From assembly GCF_003261635.1 (NCBI RefSeq), contig NZ_QFXK01000029.1, positions 186,001 through 250,000 on the forward strand: a DNA stretch of 64,000 nucleotides, given 5' to 3'. A program made the translations under genes and the position numbers. Below, piece by piece: positions 15,945 through 25,200 of this stretch (positions within the stretch are counted from its first letter, which is position 1; every line of letters begins with the position of its first letter). The notes under the pieces are model-generated. The model had not been told where the DNA came from. It was given only the letters and a program-made list of their open reading frames with translations, and did no database searches. This DNA comes from Kribbella monticola (GTDB lineage Bacteria > Actinomycetota > Actinomycetes > Propionibacteriales > Kribbellaceae).

Positions 15945-16669
15945 AGATCGGCATCATCACCCAGGCCCGGGCCACCAGTACGCGGCTGCCGGCCAAGGTG
16001 CTGCTCACCGCCGGCGGGCGCACCTACCTCGAACACCACCTCGACCACCTGCAGGCGACCGGCCTGCCGGTCATCGTGGCCACCACGACGAACGAGGCCG
16101 ACGAGCAGATCGTGGAGATCGCGGCGAAGGCCGGCGTACCGGTGTTCCGGGGCAGTGAGCTCGACGTGCTGAGCCGGTTCGCCGGTGCGATCCGCGAGCA
16201 CGAGCTGGAGGGCGTCGTCCGGGTCACCTCCGACTGCCCGCTGATCGACCCCGAGGTCGTCGTCGCGGGCGTGGACCGGTTCCGCGCCGAGGCCGCCGAG
16301 AACCTGTACGTGTCGAACTGCCTGGAGCGCACCTACCCGCGCGGGATGGACTACGAGGTCTTCTCCGGTCCCCGGCTGCTCAAGGCCGACGCCGAGGCGA
16401 CCCTGCCGGCCGACCGCGAGCACGTCACGTCGTACCTGCACCAGAACCGCAGCGGCGACATGCGGCTGGTCAACATGCCGTGGACCGAGAGCGGTTCGCA
16501 GTACCGGCTGACGCTGGACACCGAGGACGACCGCTTGCTGCTTGCCACGCTGATCGAGGACTTCGGCGCGGCCGAGCTGAACGTGCACGATCTGGTCGCG
16601 ATCATGGACAAGCATCCCGAGCTGCACGCGCTCAACGAGCACATCGAACAGAAGAAGCTCGGCGAGTAA
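15941..16669 (+). CDS. SpsF/PseF-like cytidylyltransferase
   Basis: The 242-residue protein starts IITQARATSTRLPAKVL, the QAR-x-xSTRLPxKVL signature of SpsF-type cytidylyltransferases, and has VRVTSDCPLIDPEVV around residue 95 for the metal and sugar site. TLDTEDDRLL is a further conserved block. Such enzymes activate acidic sugars with CTP; with PseB, PseC and PseG nearby it probably makes CMP-pseudaminate or a relative. ATG 15941 overlaps the previous stop and AAAGG lies upstream. Some SpsF relatives have other substrates, so pseF itself is not assigned. Confidence 0.82.
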   Translation: MKIGIITQARATSTRLPAKVLLTAGGRTYLEHHLDHLQATGLPVIVATTTNEADEQIVEIAAKAGVPVFRGSELDVLSRFAGAIREHELEGVVRVTSDCPLIDPEVVVAGVDRFRAEAAENLYVSNCLERTYPRGMDYEVFSGPRLLKADAEATLPADREHVTSYLHQNRSGDMRLVNMPWTESGSQYRLTLDTEDDRLLLATLIEDFGAAELNVHDLVAIMDKHPELHALNEHIEQKKLGE

Positions 16670-16707
16670 CCGCGCTCTGGGGCGTGCCTACGGCATGATT
16701 CAGGGTG

Positions 16708-17502
16708 ATGACAGGCGATGATTCAGCTCGCGCGCACTCGTTCGGTGCCGTCGCGGCCGCGTACGACGCGGGCCGGCCGACGTTCCCTGCCGACGCGCTG
16801 ACCTGGATCCTCGGTCCCGGCCGGCTCCAGATCCTCGATCTCGGCGCGGGCACCGGCAAGCTGGCCGCGGTCGCCGCCGGGCTCGGCCACGACGTGGTGG
16901 CGGTCGATCCGTCCGAGGAGATGCTGTCAGTCTGCCGCCGGGTGCCCGGGGTGGACACGATGGTCGGCGCGGCCGAGAACATCCCGCTGGCGCACGCCTC
17001 GGTGGACGCGGTCATCGTCGGGCAGGCGTTCCACTGGTTCGAGCACGCCCGGGCGCTGCCTGAGATCGCCCGGGTGCTGCGGCCCCACGGCGTACTGGGT
17101 CTGCTCTGGAACAACTACGACACGGTCGTCCCGTGGGTACGCCGGATGCATCGGGCCATGGTGGGCGAGGACCACCTGGCCGGCGGCGACACGTTCGATC
17201 CGATGCCGATCCTGCTCCAGTCCGACCTGTTCGCGGGGGTGGAGACGGCCCGGTTCCGGCACTGGCACGATCTGGATCGGACGGGTCTGCGGCAACTGGC
17301 GGAGTCGCATTCGCGGGTCGCGGTGCTGGCCGAGTCCCGGCGCGAATCCGTCCTCGAACAGGTCGACGCGATCTACGAGAGCACCGCCCGGCCGCCCGAA
17401 CCGCTCCGGATGCCCTATCTGACCAGCTGCTACCGGACCTGGCCGAGCGACCTGGCCAACTACCAGCGAACCCTCGACGCACCACTCGCGCCACCGCTGT
17501 GA
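16708..17502 (+). CDS. Class I SAM-dependent methyltransferase
   Basis: The 264-residue protein is of the Methyltransf_11 type: ILDLGAGTGKLAAV (motif I), VVAVDPSEEML, and VGQAFHWFEHARALPEIARVLRPHG, the QAFHWF block found in many actinobacterial methyltransferases. It has its own weak upstream -10-like CATGAT (16694-16699) eight bases from ATG 16708; the GTG directly before is an equal alternative. It closes the glycan locus but may be independent of it, since close relatives occur in many unrelated contexts. The substrate is unknown. Confidence 0.82.
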   Translation: MTGDDSARAHSFGAVAAAYDAGRPTFPADALTWILGPGRLQILDLGAGTGKLAAVAAGLGHDVVAVDPSEEMLSVCRRVPGVDTMVGAAENIPLAHASVDAVIVGQAFHWFEHARALPEIARVLRPHGVLGLLWNNYDTVVPWVRRMHRAMVGEDHLAGGDTFDPMPILLQSDLFAGVETARFRHWHDLDRTGLRQLAESHSRVAVLAESRRESVLEQVDAIYESTARPPEPLRMPYLTSCYRTWPSDLANYQRTLDAPLAPPL

Positions 17503-17610
17503 TCCGGGCTGTCAATTTTTTGCGCCCGAATTGTTGCCGTCGCATTCGGTCACAAAACCGCAACCACCCGCTAACGTGCACCTGATCGCAATCCCAGTGG
17601 AGGGGTGCAG

Positions 17611-17955
17611 ATGGTGGATGAGGAAACGGGGCACGAGCGGCAGGCTCGGGCCTATGAAGCGGTGCACGAGGCGGCGGACTTCACCGAACTGAAACGCCGG
17701 TACAAGAATTTCGTCGTGCCGTGGACGGTCGCGTTCATGGTCTGGTATCTGGCTTATGTGGCCTGTAACAACTGGGCCCGGGACTTCATGAGCCACAAGG
17801 TGATCGGGCACGTCAACGTGGCGCTGATCTTCGGCCTGTTGCAGTTCGTCTCGACCTTCTTGATCGCCGCGGTCTACGGCCGGTTCGCGAACCGCAAACT
17901 CGACCCGCTGGCGAGTGGGCTCAATGCCAAGTACAAGAGGGAGCGCCGCCGGTGA
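17611..17955 (+). CDS. DUF485 membrane protein, partner of the acetate/solute symporter
   Basis: The 114-residue protein has a soluble N-terminus, FTELKRRYKNFVVPWTVAFMVWYLAYVAC (first helix begins here) and a second helix around NVALIFGLLQFVSTFLIAAVY. This is the DUF485 pattern, almost always encoded just before ActP-type sodium:solute symporters. GGAGG at 17599-17603 is seven bases from ATG 17611, which decides against the GTG at 17605. Its stop overlaps the symporter start (GTGA). It is thought to support the symporter in the membrane. Confidence 0.9.
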   Translation: MVDEETGHERQARAYEAVHEAADFTELKRRYKNFVVPWTVAFMVWYLAYVACNNWARDFMSHKVIGHVNVALIFGLLQFVSTFLIAAVYGRFANRKLDPLASGLNAKYKRERRR

Positions 17956-19592
17956 ACGCATTACTACTCCCCCTGGCGGATTCGAAGCCGGGAAACCAGG
18001 CGCTGACCATCTCGCTGTTCACCGCGGTCGTCGCCGTGACGCTCTACATCACCTGGTGGGCGTCACGTCAGAACAAGACCACTGCGGACTACTACGCCGG
18101 CGGCCGCTCGTTCAGCGGTGCGCAGAACGGCCTGGCCGTCGCCGGCGACTACATGTCGGCGGCCTCGTTCCTGGGCATCTCCGGCCAGATCGCGCTCTAC
18201 GGGTACGACGGCTTCCTCTACTCGATCGGCTTCCTCGTGGCGTGGCTGGTGGCCCTGCTGCTGGTCGCCGAACTGCTGCGCAACTCCGGCCGGTTCACGA
18301 TGGCCGACCAACTCGCCTTCCGGATGAAGCAGCGGCCGGTCCGGACCGCCGCGTCCACCTCGACGATCGTCGTGTCGATCTTCTATCTGCTGGCCCAGAT
18401 GGTCGGTGCGGGTTCGCTGGTCGGTCTGCTGCTCGGCGTGAAGAGCGAAGGCCTGAAGGCGGGCGTGATCATCCTGGTCGGCGCGCTGATGATCGTCTAC
18501 GTGACGATCGGCGGCATGAAGGGCACCACCTGGGTGCAGATCGTGAAGGCCGTGCTGCTGATGACCGGCACCGTGCTGATCACGTTCCTGGTGCTGCTGA
18601 AGTTCGACTTCAACCCGTCGAAGCTGCTCGGTGCCGCCGCGGTCCACTCGGGTAAGGGCGAGGCGTTCCTGCAACCGGGCCTGCTGTACGGCAAGGACCT
18701 CACCGGCCAGATCGACTTCCTGTCGCTCGGCCTGGCATTGGTGCTCGGTACGGCGGGTCTGCCGCACATCCTGATCCGCTTCTACACCGTGCCGGACTCC
18801 CGGTCCGCCCGGCGTTCCGTCCAGTGGGCGATCGGCCTGATCGGCGCGTTCTACCTGATGACGCTGGCGCTCGGATTCGGCGCGGCGGCCTTGCTGGACA
18901 CCGGCAAGGGCAGCGCGGTGGCCGCTTCCAAGGGCAACACCGCCTCGGTGCTGCTGGCCGAGGTCGTCGGTGGCGGATCGGGCTCGGTCGGCGGCGCGAT
19001 CCTGCTCGCACTGATCGCGGCCGTTGCCTTCGCCACCATTCTCGCGGTGGTCGCCGGGCTGACGCTGACCTCGGCGTCGTCGTTCGCCCACGACCTCTAC
19101 GTGAATGTGATTGCCAAGGGCAAGGTCACCGAGAGGGACGAGATCCGGGTCGCCCGGTTCGCGGCGATCGGGATCGGCGCGGTCGCGATCGGGCTGGCCA
19201 TCCCGGCGCAGAAGCTGAACATTGCGTTCCTGGTCGCACTGGCCTTCGCGGTGGCGGCATCGGCGAACCTGCCGGCGTTGCTGTTCAACCTGTTCTGGAA
19301 GAGGTTCAACACCTCCGGCGCGGTCTGGAGCATCTACGGCGGGCTGATCTCCGCCGTGGTGCTGGTGATCTTCTCGCCGGTCGTGTCGGGCAAGCCGACG
19401 TCGATGATCACCGGCGCGGACTTCTCCTGGTTCCCGCTGTCGAACCCGGGCATCGTCTCGATCCCGCTCGGCTTCATCCTGGGCGTGGTCGGCACCTTCG
19501 TCGGCCGCGACACCTCCAGCGAGCTCCGCTACAACGAACTCTCCGTCCGCGCCCTCACCGGCGCCGGCGCCGAAGGCGCCGCCAAACACTGA
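17952..19592 (+). CDS. Sodium:solute symporter, ActP/MctC-like (acetate and other monocarboxylates)
   Basis: The 546-residue protein has about 13 hydrophobic helices and the sodium:solute symporter signature. TADYYAGGRSFSGAQNGLAVAGDYMSAASFLG comes early (shown here only by its key residues YYAGGR and DYMSAASFLG), with IGGMKGTTWVQ and GTAGLPHILIRFYTV later. This GLPHI block is typical of ActP/MctC carriers for acetate, pyruvate and propionate. The gene is coupled to DUF485. The acsA gene at 31198 would activate imported acetate. A strong hairpin at 19628-19671 follows. Confidence 0.9.
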   Translation: MNALLLPLADSKPGNQALTISLFTAVVAVTLYITWWASRQNKTTADYYAGGRSFSGAQNGLAVAGDYMSAASFLGISGQIALYGYDGFLYSIGFLVAWLVALLLVAELLRNSGRFTMADQLAFRMKQRPVRTAASTSTIVVSIFYLLAQMVGAGSLVGLLLGVKSEGLKAGVIILVGALMIVYVTIGGMKGTTWVQIVKAVLLMTGTVLITFLVLLKFDFNPSKLLGAAAVHSGKGEAFLQPGLLYGKDLTGQIDFLSLGLALVLGTAGLPHILIRFYTVPDSRSARRSVQWAIGLIGAFYLMTLALGFGAAALLDTGKGSAVAASKGNTASVLLAEVVGGGSGSVGGAILLALIAAVAFATILAVVAGLTLTSASSFAHDLYVNVIAKGKVTERDEIRVARFAAIGIGAVAIGLAIPAQKLNIAFLVALAFAVAASANLPALLFNLFWKRFNTSGAVWSIYGGLISAVVLVIFSPVVSGKPTSMITGADFSWFPLSNPGIVSIPLGFILGVVGTFVGRDTSSELRYNELSVRALTGAGAEGAAKH

Positions 19593-19627
19593 CCACCACC
19601 GCACCACCGCACCACCGCACCCCGCTG

Positions 19628-19671
19628 ACGTCCGAAGAACCCGAGGTCCTGCCCCTCGGTTCTTCGGACGT
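19628..19671. terminator. Bidirectional terminator hairpin
   Basis: Arms of 18-19 bases (CGTCCGAAGAACCCGAGG and its complement with one bulged G) surround a 7-base loop. It lies between the convergent symporter and hxlR genes. Confidence 0.85.
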
Positions 19672-19680
19672 TGCAGTTCG

Positions 19681-20325
19681 TCAGGTCGGGGGTGGGCCGA
19701 TGCGGAAGGCGGTGGCGAAGCGGTCGAGGTCTTCGGCCGTACCACTCGTCTTCAGGAGACCTGTCTTCAACGCCTGTGCGCCCTCGATCGCGCCGGTGAG
19801 CAGCGGACCGATCGGGCCGAATGCCTCCACCACCGTCGCGCCTTCGAGCGGACCGTTCTCCACCGTCAGCTCGTCGTGGTCGACGATCGCGTGGATGACG
19901 ATGTCGCCGAAGCGCAGTTCGTACTTCGCCTTCTGCTTGCCCGGCTGGAACGTACTGCGCAGCGCCATCACCAAGATGTCCGCGGTGACGATCTCGTCCG
20001 GCCGCAACTCTCCCAGCGAGCGGGCTCCCCAGGCGCCCAGAGCGAGCACGACCGGCTCGAGATCCGCGCCGTACGGCGTGAGTTCGTAGACGATCGCGCC
20101 GGACGGGCGGGCCTGGACGCGGCGTTCGACCAGGCCGGCCTGCTCGAACTCCTTGAGCCGGGTGGCCAGGACGTTCGTCGGGATCTTCGGCAGGCCCGCG
20201 CGCAGGTCGGTGTAGCGCTTGGGGCCGACCAGCAGGTCGCGGACGATCAGCAGCGCCCAGCGCTCCCCGACGAGTTCGAGCGCGCGGGCGACCCCGCAGT
20301 ACTGGCCGTAGGTCTTCGTCGTCAT
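19681..20325 (-). CDS. HxlR-family transcriptional regulator with C-terminal ligand-like domain
   Basis: The 214-residue protein starts with an HxlR winged helix: YGQYCGVARALELVGERWALLIVRDLL, then LPKIPTNVLATRLKEFEQAGLVERR (blocks named by residues 4-70). Residues 115-214 add a domain (VMALRSTFQPGKQKAKYELRFGD, ELTVENGPLEGATVVE) resembling SCP2-like lipid-binding domains found after some HxlR helices. ATG 20325 is chosen because TATGCT lies seven bases upstream on this strand; ATG 20337 is the alternative. It is divergent from a flavin-barrel gene, with a dyad operator between them, so it probably controls itself and that gene. Confidence 0.85.
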   Translation of the reverse strand: MTTKTYGQYCGVARALELVGERWALLIVRDLLVGPKRYTDLRAGLPKIPTNVLATRLKEFEQAGLVERRVQARPSGAIVYELTPYGADLEPVVLALGAWGARSLGELRPDEIVTADILVMALRSTFQPGKQKAKYELRFGDIVIHAIVDHDELTVENGPLEGATVVEAFGPIGPLLTGAIEGAQALKTGLLKTSGTAEDLDRFATAFRIGPPPT

Positions 20326-20370
20326 GAAAGTAAGCATACTCCACTTGACAGATCATGCTTGCTTTTATGA
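20323..20370. promoter_or_regulatory. Divergent operator: imperfect 15-bp inverted repeat
   Basis: The left arm at 20323-20337 and right arm at 20355-20369 read ATGCTTrCTTTyATG in opposite directions with two mismatches. TTGACA (20345-20350) lies between them, followed at 15 bases by TATGAA for the rightward gene; TATGCT on the minus strand (20338-20333) serves the leftward gene. Binding would cover both promoters. Confidence 0.65.
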
Positions 20371-20380
20371 AGCTTAGTGC

Positions 20381-20818
20381 ATGGCAAAGATGACTGAGCA
20401 AGAACGCGAAGAGTTCCTGGCCGGCACCCACGTGGGCGTCCTGAGCGTGGCGGGTGAGCCCGGGCGGCCGCCGACGAGCGTGCCGACGTTCTACGCCTAC
20501 GAGCGCGGCGGCGAGATCACGATGTTCACCGGGACTCAGCGGCGGGCGCCGAAGCGGATCGGGCTGATCAAGGAGGCCGGCGTCGTTTCTCTCGTGGTGC
20601 AGCGCGAGGAGATGCCACCGGCGTACGTGACGGTCGAGGCCGAGCTGCTCTCGGTTGGCAAGCCCACGCCGGAGCAGATGCTCACGATCGCCCGGCGGTA
20701 CATGCCGGAGGAGCACGCGCAGGGGTACGTGCAGACCGAGCTCGGCGACCCGGAGAACATCGTCACCTTCTTCACTTTCCGCCCGACGCGCTGGTTCAGC
20801 TCAGACACCTCGCGCTGA
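20381..20818 (+). CDS. Pyridoxamine 5'-phosphate oxidase-like flavin/F420-binding protein
   Basis: The 145-residue protein folds as a split barrel by pattern: EFLAGTHVGVLSV near the start, RPPTSVPTFYAYERGGEITMFT, then RIGLIKEAGVVSLVV, and PAYVTVEAEL. PPOX-class proteins bind FMN or F420 and reduce small molecules or act in stress detoxification; the cofactor cannot be told from sequence alone. It is divergent from the HxlR gene, whose operator overlaps its promoter, so it is the likely target of that regulator. Confidence 0.82.
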   Translation: MAKMTEQEREEFLAGTHVGVLSVAGEPGRPPTSVPTFYAYERGGEITMFTGTQRRAPKRIGLIKEAGVVSLVVQREEMPPAYVTVEAELLSVGKPTPEQMLTIARRYMPEEHAQGYVQTELGDPENIVTFFTFRPTRWFSSDTSR

Positions 20819-20832
20819 CCCTGGCGACCGAC

Positions 20833-20838
20833 TAGCGT
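20833..20838 (+). promoter_or_regulatory. -10 element TAGCGT of a leaderless promoter
   Basis: TAGCGT lies eight bases before GTG 20847; no ribosome binding site is seen. Confidence 0.45.
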
Positions 20839-20846
20839 CGCCGCCC

Positions 20847-22055
20847 GTGAATCGATTACTGACGGCCACCCTCCTGCTGTCCATGACCGTCACCGGATGC
20901 TCGACGGGCGGCGAGACCCAACCGCCGCCCAGGCCGAAGACCACGGTCGGTCAGCCCTTCGAAGTGCTGGCCGGCGGCGGGCGGGACGCACTGGCCCAGC
21001 GGGCGCTCGACACGGACCTGACCGGCATGGTGGACGATCTCGAGGTGGCCCCGGACGGTACGGCGTACCTGCTGGTCAGCGCGGACGGGAAAGCGAGGAT
21101 CGAGCGGATCCGCCCGGACGGCACCCACGCCACGATCGCCCTCCAGGACGCGGCAGACACCGGTCGCCAGCTCGCGGTAGGGCCGGACGGGTCCGTGTAC
21201 GTCGATCTCTTCCGTGGTGACGAGAAGAAGGACGCGATCTGGCGGATCCGGCCGGACGACAGCCGGCAGCCGGTGATCGGCTACAACGCCGGCGCAGCAC
21301 TTCGCGGCAACCGGTCGATCGGCGTCTTCGGCGGCCTGACCGTCGATCCTCAGGGCCGGCTTGTCTTCGCCGTCGAGGTGAGCACCAAGGGAGGAGCCGG
21401 GGTGCTGATCCGCCGGCTCGAGGCGGACGGCTCGGTACGGACGATCGCGGGCCGGCCCACCAAGTTCCGCGACCTCGACGCGGCCCGGGACGCGACTCGC
21501 GCCGCCATCCATCCCCCGGCGAGCGGTAAGGCGCTGGACTGGGGTACGACGGCGGCGATGCATCTGCGAGAACTCGGCGCCCAGCCGGACGGCACGATCG
21601 TCGCGGCCACCAGCGATATCGCTTCCGTCGGAACCACCAGGACGATCCTCACCGTGACGCCCACGGGATCGATGCGGGAGATCACGGGAAGCGCCCTCGA
21701 CGGCCTCGCGGTGGCACCTGCGCCCTTCACTCCCGAAGGCGGCGTTCAGCAGCTGGGGAGACTTCAGGCCGGAGTCTCGGCCGCCGACGGCCTGCTCACC
21801 GTCACCACGGTCACCGAGTCGGGAGCACCACCCTCCGGCGGCCGCTACGACTGGGCCGGCGAGCACACCGAGGGGCAGCGCGCGGTGCTCGACGCCGCGC
21901 GCGGACTTGCTGTCCGGGTGATCCAGCCGGACGGCTCTGTGATGACCGGTGCGTTCGGCGCCCGGTCCGCACTGCATGGCGGCTATCTCTATGTCGTCGT
22001 GCGGGACCTGACCGCCGGCCACATGCTGCTCGGCCGGGTCAAGATCCCCGCCTGA
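20847..22055 (+). CDS. Secreted lipoprotein with NHL-like beta-propeller
   Basis: The 402-residue protein starts at a GTG with NRLLTATLLLSMTVTGCSTGG, a lipoprotein signal with lipobox VTGC, so it is tethered outside the membrane by its cysteine. The rest has repeated blade-like units: LEVAPDGTAYLLVS, LAVGPDGSVYVDLF, LTVDPQGRLVFAV and LGAQPDGTIVAAT. Such NHL/SMP-30-like propellers bind ligands or carbohydrates and some are enzymes; no catalytic residues are evident. A longer frame upstream runs through the preceding gene and lacks a signal peptide, so GTG 20847 is preferred. Confidence 0.82.
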   Translation: MNRLLTATLLLSMTVTGCSTGGETQPPPRPKTTVGQPFEVLAGGGRDALAQRALDTDLTGMVDDLEVAPDGTAYLLVSADGKARIERIRPDGTHATIALQDAADTGRQLAVGPDGSVYVDLFRGDEKKDAIWRIRPDDSRQPVIGYNAGAALRGNRSIGVFGGLTVDPQGRLVFAVEVSTKGGAGVLIRRLEADGSVRTIAGRPTKFRDLDAARDATRAAIHPPASGKALDWGTTAAMHLRELGAQPDGTIVAATSDIASVGTTRTILTVTPTGSMREITGSALDGLAVAPAPFTPEGGVQQLGRLQAGVSAADGLLTVTTVTESGAPPSGGRYDWAGEHTEGQRAVLDAARGLAVRVIQPDGSVMTGAFGARSALHGGYLYVVVRDLTAGHMLLGRVKIPA

Positions 22056-22128
22056 CGAACAGCTGGGTGACGAACCGTTGACGCTCGCGTAGCGCTGCCG
22101 TAACAATGAGCCAGCGCTGCGCAAGAAG

Positions 22129-22155
22129 TTGACAAACTCTAAGAAACTTTCAGAG
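22129..22155 (+). promoter_or_regulatory. -35 box TTGACA with adjoining 19-bp imperfect dyad
   Basis: TTGACA at 22129-22134 is followed by CTCTAAGAAACTTTCAGAG (22137-22155), whose halves CTCTaaGAAA and TTTCaGAG mirror each other. This is a likely repressor site for the glucanase gene at 22225, about 70 bases upstream of its start. A clear -10 box is not seen. Confidence 0.5.
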
Positions 22156-22224
22156 CAACGATGCAATTTCTTGGCAGCTGGAATCTCCTCACTACCCCGC
22201 CCACCAGGAGAGGCCCGGATTGCC

Positions 22225-25200
22225 ATGAGAACCAAACCCCAGAAGTGGCGGCTGCTGGCCGCGTTGCTCGCCGGCAGCCTGACGCTGTCGGCCGGCCCGA
22301 TGATCTCCGCGGCGGGGCTCTCGCCCGGAGCCACCGCCTCGGCCGCTGTGCTGGCCGGGCCCAACCTCGCCGCGGGCAAGGCTGCCTCGGCCAGCAGCAG
22401 CACCCAGAACTACACCGCCGGCAACGTCACCGACGGCAATCAGGGCAGCTATTGGGAGAGCGCCAACAACGCCTTCCCGCAGTGGGTTCAGGTCGACCTC
22501 GGTTCCGCGGTGAGCACCAACCAGGTCGTGCTGAAGCTGCCGACCTCGGGCTGGGGCTCGCGCAACCAGACGCTGGCCGTCCAGGGCAGCACCGACGGAC
22601 AGAACTTCAACGACCTGTCCGCGTCCGCGTCGCGGGCGTTCAACACCCCCAACAACACCGCGACGATCGACTACGGCGCCTCCACCGCGCGGTACATCCG
22701 GATCCTGATCACCGCCAACACCGGCTGGCCCGCCGGCCAGTTGTCCGAACTCGAGGTCTACGGTCCGGCGACCGGTGACACCCAGGCTCCCACCGCCCCG
22801 GGCAACCTGGCCTTCACCGAACCCGCCGCCGGTCAGATCAAACTCACCTGGACCGCCTCGACGGACAACGTCGGGGTCACCGGGTACGACGTGTATGCCA
22901 ACGGCGGCCTTCGGACCACCGTGGCCGGCAACGTGCTGACCTACACCGACACCCAGCCGACCAGTACGGCGGTCAGCTACTTCGTCCGGGCAAAGGATGC
23001 CATCGGCAACCAATCGCCGAACAGCAGCACCGTGACCCGCCCCGGCAGCGGCGGTCCCGGCACGAACCTCGCGGTAGGCAAGCCGATCACAGCATCCGGC
23101 TCGGTCTTCACCTTCGTCGCCACCAACGCCAACGACGACAACGTGCAGACGTACTGGGAGGGCAATGCCAACCCGGCCACGCTGACCACCCAGCTCGGCG
23201 CCAACGCGGATCTCAGCTCGATCGTGATCCGGCTGAATCCCGACTCCGCGTGGGGCAACCGCACCCAGACGTTCTCGATCCTCGGCCGGGAGCAGAGCGC
23301 GACCGCGTTCACCACGATCGTGGGCTCCGCGTCGTACAACTTCAGCCCGTCGACCGGTAACACCGTGACCATCCCGGTCAGCGCGCGAGTGGCCGACGTA
23401 CGGCTGAACTTCACCGCCAACACCGGCGCCCCGGCCGGTCAGGTCGCCGAGCTCCAAGTGATGGGCGTCCCCGCTCCGAACCCGGATCTGACCGTCTCCG
23501 GCGTCTCCTGGACGCCAACCGCCCCGGTCGAGACCGACAGCATCACGCTGCGCGCGACGGTGAACAACTCCGGCAACGCCGCCGCACCGGCCTCCGACGT
23601 GAACTTCTATCTCGGCACCACCAAGGTCGGCACGGCTGCCGTTCCGACGCTGGCTGCCGGAGCTTCGACGACCGTCACCGCCTCGATCGGATCCCGCGAC
23701 GCGGGCAGCTACCCGGTCAGCGCGAAGGTCGACGAAGCGAACAGCGTCATCGAGCAGAACGACTCCAACAACACGGCCAACAGCGCGTCGCCACTCGTGG
23801 TCACCCAGGTCGCGAGCTCGGACCTGATCGCGTCCTCGGTCAGCTGGAGCCCGGGCAACCCGGCCGCCGGTAACACCGTGACGTTCTCGGTCGCCATCAA
23901 GAACCAGGGCAGCATCGCCTCCGCGTCCGGGGCACACGGGATCACGCTCACGGTGCTGAGCGGCAGCACCGTAGTAAAGACTCTGACCGGCTCGTACTCC
24001 GGTGCGATTGCGGCCGGCGCCACCACTCCGGCCGTCTCACTCGGCACCTGGACGGCGGCCAACGGCCGGTACTCCGTCCGCGTCGTGCTGGCGGACGACG
24101 CGAACGAGTTGCCGGTGAAGCGCACCAACAACACCAGCGAGAAGCCCTTGTTCGTCGGGCGTGGCGCGAACATGCCGTACGACCACCTCGAAGCCGAGGA
24201 TGCCTCCGTCGGCGGCGGCGCGACCGTGATCGGCCCGAACCGGACCATCGGCGACCTGGCCGGTGAAGCGTCCGGCCGCAAGGCGGTCACGCTGAACTCG
24301 AACGGTTCGTTCGTCGAGTTCACCACCCGGGCGAGCACGAACACGCTCGTCACCCGGTTCTCCATCCCGGACTCCGCCGGCGGTGGCGGGATCGACTCCA
24401 CCATCAACGTCTACGTCAACGGCGCCTTCCACAAGGCGCTGCCGCTCACCTCGAAGTACAGCTGGCTGTACGGCGCCGAGTCGGGCCCGGGCAACTCGCC
24501 GGGCGCGGGCGGACCGCGGCACATCTACGACGAGGCGAGCATCATGCTCGACTCCTCGTTCCCCGCCGGTACGAAGATCAAGCTGCAGAAGGACCCGGCG
24601 AACACGACCAACTACGCGATCGACTTCGTCGACACCGAGCAGGTCGCCCCGATCGCCAACCCGGGCGCCGGATACGCCGTACCGGCCGGGTTCTCCCAGC
24701 AGGACGTGCAGAACGCGCTCGACAAGGTCCGTCAGGACAGCACGCTGACCGGTGTCTACCTGCCGGCCGGCGACTACCAGACGTCGGGCAAGTTCAACGT
24801 CTACGGCAAGCCGATCAAGGTGGTCGGGGCCGGACCTTGGTACACCAAGTTCCACGCGCCGACGACGCAGGAGAACAGCGACGTCGGGTTCGACTCCCAG
24901 TCGAGCGCCAACGGGTCGACGTTCAGCGGGTTCGCGTACTTCGGCAACTACACCTCGCGGATCGACGGGCCGGGCAAGGTGTTCAACTTCGCCGGTACGT
25001 CGAACATGACGATCGACAACATCTGGGTCGAACACATGATCTGCATGTACTGGGGTGCGAACACCGACAACTCGACGATCAAGAACTCGCGGATCCGGGA
25101 CACCTTTGCCGACGGCATCAACATGACGAACGGGTCGGCCGGCAACACCGTCAGCAACAACGACGCCCGGTCCACCGGTGACGATTCGTTCGCCCTCTTC

